A model generated the notes under the pieces. That model saw only the letters and a list, made by a program, of their open reading frames with translations, ran no database searches and was not told where the DNA came from. 64,000 nucleotides of DNA from Cristatella mucedo (taxonomy: Eukaryota > Bryozoa > Phylactolaemata > Cristatellidae). The stretch covers positions 5,716,501 to 5,780,500 of the forward strand of contig WPIO01000022.1 in assembly GCA_009760855.2 (NCBI GenBank). Direction: 5' to 3'. Below, one piece after another: positions 23,857 through 33,610 of the stretch. The stretch's first letter is position 1. Every line of letters starts with the position of its first letter. The position numbers and the translations under genes were made by a program.

Positions 23857-26800
23857 CTGTAGACCTGTCGCTTATCGTCGTGTGCTCGACAAACGTCTGG
23901 ATGCTGTCTACTTTAAACTTCGCGACTGTATCTTGGATCGTGACGCACAGTATGGGCATGTAAGGCAAATCTTTGCTTTTCTGTGCTGCCCTCAAGAGCT
24001 TTCGGTAGTCGCGCCAGTCATTCTGTGGGTCTACGACGTCCTCGAGCTTATCGTAGAGCCTAGCCAGCACGGCGGCGACAAAAATAGCTCGCATGAGCGG
24101 GTGGCACGAACACGGTGGCACGACGTCTCAGAGGCTACTACGCAGGCGATTGGCGTCCACGCTTACGAGTGACTCGCCGATAGGTTAAACGCCCACCGTT
24201 GGTGCGAAAAAAACACGCCCACCTGTAGTCCTTGGGGTGAGTGGCTTTTAAGTCTGACCACGTGTCCCTCAGCCTGGAAACGGCGTGCGATTGGAGCGCA
24301 GTGACTACTGTGTGCACGGTGTTGTAGTCGCGAAGGCTCAAGCACAGCGCGCCCACCTAAAAAAATACGAAGAGCGTCGCCCTGAGAGCATTACATGTAT
24401 TGCAAGAGAGATTTAAAAAAAACCGTGGCGGTCGCGGAGCCCAGCACAATTCCTTATAATGTGCCCAATGCACATCCTGTGATTACAAGTTGAATTGGAA
24501 ATGCAGTTAAGCTGTTGAGTTTTCTTAGGCTTCTGTAACAACGGGAGACACGGTGCCAAACGCATTGACTACACTTGGCTTACGATTTCAATTAAACAGT
24601 ACTTGAATGCACAGTCGAAGAATTGGCGAGTAGGAGATATTAGCAGCCCTCAGTGCAAATATGCTGACTGTAATGAGCGACATGTGCTCGCCACAAGATG
24701 TGAATAAATGTAGCCTAACATCGGCCAGATTAATGTATCTCAAAACGATAATTTTTTAATCAAAGCTCCAGGCAGAAAGATGAATACGTTGTGAAATGCA
24801 TTCTCGCATCTCAAAGAGCCATGACGTACTCGCGTTAACAGCAGAATGTTACAGATGAATGAATCCTTGGGTGTTGGCCTGGGGGTAAGGTGCTCGCTCT
24901 TCAGGATCAAGATCGTTAGTTCGAGTCATGCAGTGGTCAATCCTTTATAAAACCACTGGGAGCGGTGGTGATAGCCATGAAGGCTTTTCTGCCGCTAAAT
25001 GAAATGTAGCTGGTAAATTAGCTAAAGTCCAGCAGACTGCATCAGCATCTTATTGCTTAATTGCGTATTATTGAACTCACATCTGCAGCTGTTCAAGATG
25101 GGATTGCATGTTTGCTTAGGCCACTTATAGACTCATAATTTCGCCGATTTCAGTGCTTACACGAGTCGATTCCTGCTCTTGAACATAAAGGTTTTGGTAC
25201 AACTGCTGTAAGTGACAGCTGAAGTTAACTCAGTACCGTTCGAAATACGATACTAGAAAAACAACTACGTAAATCCTTCATGGCACCGTCTAGTGAGACC
25301 GCATACCCTAAATAACTACCGAGCTACGAAGAGGCACTCTTCGTAGGGTAGCTAGAAATGGCTCTCAGCGAGCGTAGTCCCATCAAAACTGACCTTGCAG
25401 CTTTAATAAATTCATGCCATGCGCTGGGACCAAGATTGCATACTAAAATAAGGATAGCAGACGGACTCAACTAGAGGGGGGCTGCATTCATGCAGCATCG
25501 GTATTACGACTGACTAGTCATATGAAATTTTTCAGGGGCATTGCATTGCCATTTTTTCTCACGTAACTGGCGGCACTTTTGATTGGTCTGCTGAGTTATG
25601 CGCCAACCGACCCTGTCGATATAACTGCAAGCCTTTGCTACGATATTGGCGAGTCGTCAGACCAGTCATCTCCCCGTTTTGGCGACGGGGCTGATGGAAA
25701 TCGCCGAACTACATATCAGGAAGAAAGATCGAGAAGTCTGCAGCAGGCTATCAAAAAATTTCTCCCCTGAATAGCGATCTCGTGACTTCTAGAGACAAAG
25801 CCGCTAACTTGGCCACCGTGCGGTAGGCAGTGCTTTATTGGACAGCTAGCCGGTACCGTACCTGTATGAGAAATCCAATGCACTCAACGCGCTTAGCTCG
25901 GCTGCCCTGACGTAATACCTCCGTGGTCAGCAGTCCGCAGAGGCGCTCAGAAAGGCTTGCTAGAGCTGTCAAGTGACTCGACTTATAGAGCTGCAACGAA
26001 CCGCGTACAAAGTAGTACTCCCACGCTCTTCGTAAATCCCCGTTTAAACCTAGCATTCGAATGCCATCATCAGCAGTTTCGTACCTATACTACTGGTTAA
26101 ACAAGCCACCGCTACATCGTTTGCTTCCACCGCTATCCAATAGCAGCAGGCACTTTAAAAGCGTGGGGCTAAAAAGCACAGTTTCGCGCTATCTTTTCTC
26201 ATAAAGTCTGAAGCATTCCAACAGCATCATCATCGAATGATTGCCTATTTCGTCTTACACATTTTTCGAGCCATCGAGGTGACAGCAGCGGTGCAACAGT
26301 GACTTCCTAGTGACGGAAACAATAGTAAGCCAAAATAATAAGCTGGAGTTACCCGAGAAAGCCAGGGGTGATTTGTTAGATAAAATGACGGAATAGCAAC
26401 GGACAAGCATACGCTTGTATGCCCTGCAATACGGTAATGGCTCGTGCAACAGCGACTGGATGTAGTGAGTAGTATTAAATTCTTTCGAAGAATCTCAGCT
26501 CGACGAGATCCAGGAATAACGAAACAACCACATGCTTAAAGCACTGGCAGAGGATTTTTCTTCGTTACGGGTTATTTATCGTTCGATCACAGCGACGAGC
26601 AGCGAAAGGGTGGCGAGAAGGGTGTACACGGGCTCAGCGCTTGGCAATTGGAGCAAACTTGAATGGCGACTGCCGGCAATGCTACAGACCCCCATAAAAG
26701 AGTTGGTGTGGACGCTGCCGTGGCAGCAGCTATAATGGGATTGTGAGCCACTAGCTATTGCGAAACTCAGAAGCCCTGTGGGCCCTGCACAAGCAGAACG

Positions 26801-28447
26801 TACTCTGCACGACCTCTAACCTTGCTCGAGGTTCGGCAGCGGTGCTTACGTTGGTACCGTTGGTTGACGCGGAGGCCTGTATATCGTTTGGATAGATGCG
26901 CACGAAGAAACCTCTGTGCAATAGCGTCAACTCTCGAGCGACACCTTTAACTTCAAAGGAAGTCAACTGCTGGCTCGGCTGGCATATTCTAAAGCAGACG
27001 AGCCAGACTCGTTGGACCGAGCGAACGAGCAGACGTCAAGTGAAAAAGGAGAAGAAGAAGAAAAGGAGGAGGGAAAAGCGCCGCTCCAGCGAACACGTCA
27101 GACGAGCGCTCTCACTCCCAGCCGAAGCGACGCACGCGTGCAAACTCGACAAGGCGTGCCGCGGCGGCTCGAGCAGATCCGGATGTCGGCAGCAGGTTTC
27201 TCGGAGCTCTCTTGAGACGGCAGAGGCGAACGCGGCGGCAGGTTCGCACAGGGGACGCGCCCGTCGAGCCGAAGAGCTGCCCTCAGAGCCGGGCGGAAGC
27301 TCGGCCGCTGATTGGTCCGAGTCGCTGCGCCGCCGGTCGTCCGACGCTGTGCTCTCGTCGCTGCTGCCAATCTTTGAATCTTTCGAATGATTGTTTCTGT
27401 TTTTCCGAGACGCGGTTCTGGCGCCGGCGCCGCCGTCGCTGCCGTCGTCTTTTTGTGGTGCCCGCTGCTGGCGGTCTCTGGGCGACCGGTCTGCCGGCGA
27501 TTTCCTCCACGACTTAAACAGCTTCTTGCTTCTTCGCTTGGCCTCGTTGGGGAACGTAGGACAGCTTTCTGACGGAGGGTCCAGAATGCTCGACGACGTT
27601 TCGACGCGAGCCGACTCACTCTTAGTGTTTCGCACCGCTTTTAAGGAAGTCGCCGGGCACCTGCCAGGCGCCGGCGTAGGCTTCCTCAATTCTCCCACTG
27701 CGGCAGGAGGCGGCCGACACGCCCCCGCGGCAGCGCGAAGCGCTTGCATCTGAGTTGCCGCAGCGTTCCACTTGGACGCGCTCGCTTTGGCTTGGCCGTG
27801 TCGCGACTGCAGCAGATCCACTGCTCTCGCGGTCAGATTGGACACGACCGGTGTCGATGCTGAAAGAGAATTCGCCGAATAGAATGATGAGAGCAATGTC
27901 GATGCCGAATAAGCTGTCATGGCTACAGGAGTGCGCATATATATTGAGAGAGCAGCACAGCAAAAAGCTCGAGGCCAAATGCGTGCCACCACCTTTCCAG
28001 CAAGCTGTTCCCGCCCCAGGGCAAAGTGCTCGAAACTTCTCGGCTTCTTCTCGTCGATTTTCTGCCATTGTCATAACAGTTAGCGCTACCTATGCCCGTT
28101 CGATGTTAATTCACGGCCCCGCCTGTGCCCTTCACAGCGAGCCATTATTGTGGGAATGCACCGGCAAAATATGGAGCGCTGACCTTGGTGAGGGTTGACA
28201 CACCGAACATGGAGAGCCGAAGGCGAGCATATTTAAGACTTTTTTTATTCGAGCCAACATCATTAATATTTTTGCACATAAGCCAAATGCCCACCCTTGG
28301 AAATAATACCCAAACGAAGGTCCGGCTATGCGTCGCCCCACGCATGGGACTTCCGGGGGCGGGCCTGGTAGCACGTGGCCTGCACGCCGCCCTACCGAAG
28401 AGCTGGCGAAGCGACGTCGCTCTGTACTGTGCACTCGCCGCCAGCAT
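23857..28447 (-). CDS. RasGEF (CDC25-type) domain gene, six joined exons, 3' end incomplete
   Basis: Exons, minus strand: 28447-28396 (ATG at 28447), 27859-about 27136, 26988-26850, 25990-25862, 24356-24223, 24059-23857. The junctions have GT-AG sites and matching phases: 1/1, 2/2 (the 27136 donor is the least certain), 0/0, 0/0, 2/2. The first 260 residues are Ser/Arg/Ala-rich and disordered, with a basic patch KRRSKKLFKSWRK. The last four exons tile a RasGEF domain: VARELTLLHRGFFVRIYPND (as LAxQLTLIDxELFxxI), then ASLSERLCGLLTTEVLRQ (as FNxVSxWVATEIL), then LCLSLRDYNTVHTVVTALQS and VSRLRDTW (as CLxLNNFNxLxAIVSAL, VxRLKKTW), then LYDKLEDVVDPQNDWRDYRK and LPYMPIL (as DPSxNFxxYR, IPFLxxxL). 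Such proteins catalyse GDP/GTP exchange on Ras-like GTPases. The segment after LPYMPILCVTIQD departs from the family and the domain end is not found. Which RasGEF subfamily it belongs to is unclear. Confidence 0.7.
24870..25030 (+). mobile_element. SINE-A in a RasGEF intron
   Basis: GGCCTGGGGGTAAGGTGCTC (A-box area), GTTCGAGTCATGC (B box), CAATCCTTTATAAAACCACT, GAGCGGTGGTGATAGCCATG, AAGGCTTTTCTGCCGCTAAA. Diverged. Confidence 0.6.
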
Positions 28448-28530
28448 GCCCCTTTCTGCAATGGCCGCCGGCGGCCGGCGCATGTTCTGGATTGGTCGAG
28501 CTAGGCTCAGCGCTGACGCCTAAGCGCAGC
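28330..28530. promoter_or_regulatory. CpG-rich promoter region of the RasGEF gene
   Basis: A short GC- and CpG-rich stretch surrounds the inferred first exon. It stands out from AT-richer flanks. No TATA box is evident. Confidence 0.4.
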
Positions 28531-29089
28531 CGAATAATTTACCCTAAGCGAGTCATCTATGAAGGCATACCTTTCCTCGCTCGTTGTATTGCAAGCAGAA
28601 GTTTTCCGGGAGGTCGCGGGACACGCCCTTTCCTATCCATGAGCTCCTTAACCAGCTTGTCGACACCGGAATCTGAATTTTCACTGGACCTGATAAAGAA
28701 AGCTCATAATATAAGCGTCCGAACTTCTATGCCAAAACTTGAGTCGACGTTTCGCGATTCTCTAATTCCGAAGCTTTCGTAACCGAGGTCGAAGTCGGTA
28801 CGCAGACTATTGGAAATTTCCGAATCATACAACTTCAAGTTAATTGAATCGTTCAGGTTCGCGAATGGTGAATGACCAGACTACAAAACTTGACTACGGT
28901 CACCCGTCAAGGCCGCCGTCTTTGCTAGTTCAAACTACGTGCAGAGGCTATTTTTGTTTGGTTTGTCTTTACGAGTCTCTCGTTCTCCAAAGTCTGTGCT
29001 TTCTGTCTGGAAGCTTATGCTATCCTGTGGTCGTGTCATTTACTTCTCAACTTCTTTGCCATCGCTTCTATCAGAGCAAGCTGTTTGGC
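28531..29089. other. No firm gene
   Basis: A plus frame ending at 28782 (TPESEFSLDLIKKAHNISVR) reads somewhat protein-like. I could not place splice sites or a domain. Confidence 0.2.
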
Positions 29090-29165
29090 CCAGGGGTAAG
29101 GGGCACGCATTTACCCACGAGGGTCATAAATTCGAACCCTGCTGCATAGATAATGCGCCTGGACA
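29090..29165 (+). mobile_element. tRNA-like SINE head fragment
   Basis: GGCCCAGGGGTAAGGGGCAC and AAATTCGAACCCTGC resemble the A- and B-box regions of the SINEs here. No tail is recognised. Confidence 0.35.
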
Positions 29166-31127
29166 GAGATGATATTATCTTGGAGCGCTATGAAAATGAA
29201 GTATCTCGTTTTAGCATTCCCTGGCTGACGCATCTGAAAATACATACAGTAAGGGCTAACAGCTGAATGCCACAATCGAGAAGTTTTCATCTCTTTGCAC
29301 TGAGAATTAATTGCCATCTTGCTTTGCTGGCATTTAATAAAATTAAAACAGGGAAAAATATGGTGCTGTTCGTAGTTCGATTCACGGCCTGGAACTTGAC
29401 GAACGGCAGGTAACTTACTACTAAAAGAAGGACATTTGTATGAGTAGCAACTCATATCGAGCCATTGCAGGTATAGATTGCCGTTGTCGGATTATTTGGG
29501 CTTGGTTTTTCGTCATGTCCTGCGTGGGCTCTCTTAAGGTGGCCCTATTGCCTTCGCTCATTAAAAGTATCGAAAATCGTGCTATCTCATCACTATTGCA
29601 ATTCTATATGTGTTTGCAGCACGAAATCAAAACTCTAAATTTATCAGATCCGGACAAACGTGATGATTTCAAGGACTGTATTATCAATAATAATAATCGC
29701 CATAAGAGAACTAAATCTTTAGTCAGACGCTTTACAACTCGCTGTAAGAGAAAGGCTGGATCCCCGGGTCATCAAAAACGATGTGCCGGAGAGCTAAAAC
29801 CCTTATGAGTGATACGCTGCTACAAACACGCTGGATAGAATTTGAACGAATTACAGTCATTCCTCACCATTTCAAGCTTCGACTTTGGCGGCTTCGCTTT
29901 ATCACTATTTTTTAAAATATATTTATTAAAAATTTGATCAAGATGGTGAAAGTGATACAGCGCGTGTTTGGTTTTCTGATTCAATTATACGCCCCTGTAT
30001 TACAATTAAATTGAAATTATTGTACGCATGGACTGCAGGCATATGTACTCGAGAAATCCCGAAATCCTTCAACGCTAGGTGCAGCCTCTCGACAACTCCT
30101 TGATAAAGTCTATTACGTCTCATTTCTCTTATTTTGTCAAACACATCGGGTAATACGAATGTGGTTTGGTGACTAAAGGGGTGTTATTTCATGTCCAGAG
30201 GCTCTAATAATGTTAATAACTGTATTTAGAGGGCTGTGAAGAGGTTTTCTATACTCTAACTACAAAAAATATTTGATTTATTAATAAATAATCCTACTTC
30301 GCGGAAATTCAGTTATGGCGGTAGAGTCTGAAACCGCAATAAACGAGGGACAAATTTACTCGGCACAGCCCCGCCCTAAGTAGACAATGGCTAAATACAC
30401 AGCCGTGTGACCAATATCATCCAAGTTAGCCTTCACAATATGCATTGACCTTACTAGACGAAGTGCTCAAAGCGCGAACATAACTCTGCGTGCTCCAGTC
30501 AAAGCTCGATCGCTATCAGACTAATGATCTTGTTAACTCAATCTTATAGAGAGTATCTCAGATTGAATAACATGAATCGTTTTTCAAAATTCTAATAACA
30601 AGTTAACTTTGAATATAGTCTCTTGGCAGAAGCATTATCTAGGGCAGATTTTGGCTGTAACCCGTTTGTTGGTTGAAGAATAACTCGAGAGAAGTATGAA
30701 CTATACGACCGACGTTCGTATAGCTACGTACTGTTACGGATAAATAGTTAAAATTTATGTATAGTTATAAGTTATGGTTATGTATCGTTTCGTTACGTAT
30801 AGTTGCGGAGTTACGTATCGGCCTCACTATCGCTGATGGCATGATTCTGCAAGAAAGCAGTTCTACTAAAGACATATCTCTGCCCTTACCTTGGCTTGTG
30901 ATGTGTCTCGCACGAGAAGGTTATGAAATCCAAGTCGTCTTCAAGGCTGCGTAGAATCTGCAGCTGCAAGGAAAATGCGAAGTGGCTGACATGACGGCGG
31001 ACTTTCTTCGTGTAGGACATGAAGCATTAGTGCCAAAGAGACTCGAGAACCTAAGCAACAGCCCAGGCAGGAATAGTATAATGAATGCAGTAAAAAGTAC
31101 GTATGCAATCATGTTATCTACTGTGGC
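29166..31127. other. AT-rich, no recognisable gene
   Basis: About 2 kb of low-GC sequence with only short ORFs, apart from one L2 tail at 29676-29760. Confidence 0.35.
29676..29760 (-). mobile_element. L2 3' end fragment
   Basis: AATAATAATAATCGCC, AAGAGAACTAAATC and AGACGCTTTACAAC match the inverse 3' end. Confidence 0.55.
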
Positions 31128-31236
31128 CACAGCGCTTTACCTTTGCAGCAAATTTAAAGCGCCTAGAGAGAGACTGAGTTCTCTGAGGGCGCTTTATCAA
31201 GTGCATTATTATTATTATTATTATTATTATTATAGC
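31128..31236 (+). mobile_element. L2 3' end with (ATT)n
   Basis: TTTGCAGCAAATTTAAAGCG, GAGACTGAGTTCTCTGAGGG, CTTTATCAAGTGC, then nine ATT units. Confidence 0.75.
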
Positions 31237-32999
31237 CAAAGCTCTACATGGGGATTCGCGGGTCCGTAATTATGATTTGAATGATTCTTGCACATTATTC
31301 GGTCAGTCTTTTTTTATAATGGAAAGGCTTCGAGAGAACGACGAGATTGAAAGCAAGTACGAACTACTGATCTCATCAACAATGTGAAGGTCACACGACG
31401 AAATAGTGGTATGATTTCAACAAAGATACAACAACCATAGAGTGCTCCAGCAAAGGTATGTTCGCCGGACTCTCACGGTGCATCAAAATAGGACCCCTGG
31501 GCACCACCACCGCGCCTGGAAGACCCGGCTTCCACCTCTCACATCCAGCCCAAAAATAGGTTAATCAACAGCTTAAAGATTGAGCCCATTGAGGATGGGC
31601 CAATACGCACGCTAGCCCTACAGCATACGCCTCAGCCGGACCGTGGGCTTAGGCCTAAATGCCAGAAATGGCACGTGTCGACACAGACTCTCGGTTGATA
31701 TCAAGTGCCCTGGTGGACAACGAAGCTGGGGGCGGGGCATCATCTCAATCTGGCTGTGCTAATGTGGCTCAACACTTTAATGTGTAGGTGTCGTATCTCC
31801 AAGTTGCCACTGGCGTAGTGCTGTGCAGATTTCGTAACAGGGGCATCATCTTGAGTTGAAGATTTCGAAAAGTACAACAGAATCACACTTTGAGCAAACG
31901 ATCTCTTCAGTGGTCGCATCGGCGCTGCTAGCGATGATGATGACTGGTTCACGGCTGGCAGTGGACGAGGTGACGAATGGTGTCAGAACCTGTAGACTAC
32001 GGCGAGTATCCGCCCGATCGGAATGACGCTTACTGCTTGCCGCGAATGAGCAGAATACACGATACGCGAGTCGGCGATGCTGCTGTGCCACCAATCGGAT
32101 GAGTCTACGCTTAACTGTGTGAAACGGATGTTTACACCGGATATCCATCTGTGCCGAACTTATTGAACTACTGAGCGTTGGGGCACTGGTGGCTGCCGTT
32201 AGATATTAGGAAGGTGTGGGAGACCGAGCAGAGTAGAACAAGAGCTTGACGTTTGCATAGCTACGAATAAAACTGGTGATGGCTACTGCTGCTATATTTC
32301 CGTGACCGCTGCTGCGTGCTCTCAACGAAGTTTGAACCACCAGGAAACACTACGGACATTGGCAGTCTCTACGCGGGGGGGGGGGACGGCTTGCCTGCCC
32401 TATTGGCTACGCCACTGAATGATGAGGAATAAAAAGCAGACAGTGCATACTCACTTGAATCCCGAGTAAAGCATTTTGAATCCCATGAGATCACTGTGTT
32501 GAGTTAGATTTCAAAAGTAAATAAAAAAATGTCAGCGTCGAAAGGTCAACGACATTGATAATTAATGAGGTTTCACTTCCTGAAGCCTGACCGGCGCAGA
32601 GTAGGAGAGCGGGGAGCGTGGACGAAGAATTGGTCACCAACTGCTTGTAGGGAATTGAAAAATTGCTAGCTGGGCTATGCGAGAGCGACGGTGTGATTTC
32701 CCCAATGAACTACGTATAATGTCCGACAAGCTTGGAGACGGGACCCTGCAAAGGAAGAGTCTGATTTCGCTTAGCGTAGAGCATTCTCAAGAGTCCGCCC
32801 TTTTATAAGAGATCGTCTTGAGGCGGCCAGTGCAGATCCTCCAGCAGATAGTTTTTCTGAGCAGTCCGGCTCGTGAGCCGTTGCTTTAGCCAGATCCTTG
32901 AATGCGTTAACAGAGGCGAGCTACAATAAAAATCCCATTGACCCCGAGGTTTTAGTTTGAACCTAAAAGCTTCACACCGAATTTTAAGAAACGTCGGCT
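31237..32999. other. Mostly unique; one possible minus ORF
   Basis: No repeats recognised. A poly-G run sits at about 32375-32385. The only notable frame is listed separately. Confidence 0.3.
31846..32148 (-). CDS. ORF of unknown status
   Basis: A 100-codon frame starting with ATG on the minus strand. The C terminus (ADATTEEIVCSKCDSVVLFE) looks protein-like and has a CxxC. I found no family match and no clear splice sites. Confidence 0.18.
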   Translation of the reverse strand: MDIRCKHPFHTVKRRLIRLVAQQHRRLAYRVFCSFAASSKRHSDRADTRRSLQVLTPFVTSSTASREPVIIIASSADATTEEIVCSKCDSVVLFEIFNSR

Positions 33000-33165
33000 G
33001 ATTTAAACTCATTTGTATAACGGCAGAGAGCTTTTGCAGCAATAACCCCGCTTGTAGCGGACAGTCAAGTATTGCCTGCAGCAGCGCTCAAACTCACGAT
33101 CTTCATCGTGAGACGCGAGTGCTTTGCCCCTTGGGTAACCCGTGATATCCTCGATCCTTACATTA
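33000..33165 (-). mobile_element. SINE-A, old
   Basis: GGCTGATTTAAACTCATTTG, GGCAGAGAGCTTTTGCAGC and TGAGCGCTGCTGC (inverse) in family order, heavily diverged. Confidence 0.45.
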
Positions 33166-33610
33166 AAGTTTGCCTCCAGGGAGCCGCCACGGAGGCGCAT
33201 CTCGTTCATTAGAATAATGTTTTAACCAGTAGGATACATATACAGCACAGTCCTGCTGACAATGTAACGTCGGTGCTCAAACGCGGGATTTAGTACACTA
33301 AAAAGTTGGCCGATCAGCCGCGGAAGTTTGGGCTTAAGTACACTAAAAAGTTGGCCGATCAGCAGCGGAAGTGTTTGCGGAGCGCTGCCCGAGTCGTAAG
33401 GACTCTCTGAGAACTTTTCTTTTGAAAAAAGTACGGGAGAAGGGTTAAAGGAATGCGCATCATCGCAACGAACTCAATCGGCGGTTCGGCGGAATCTTCG
33501 AAGCCGCTACCCACTCGCCGGGCCAGAGGGTCGCGGAACAGCTTTCACGAGCCTGGCTGCGAGGTCGAACGAGCCCTTCGCTGCTGGATCGCGACGCAGT
33601 GGCTACGGAC

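Noticed and set aside
27098-27619. 173-residue minus ORF
   Set aside because: An alternative frame of the long RasGEF exon. The main frame splices in phase at both ends and reads more naturally.
33283-33372. CRISPR-like direct repeats
   Set aside because: Only two units without spacers of regular length, in an animal genome.
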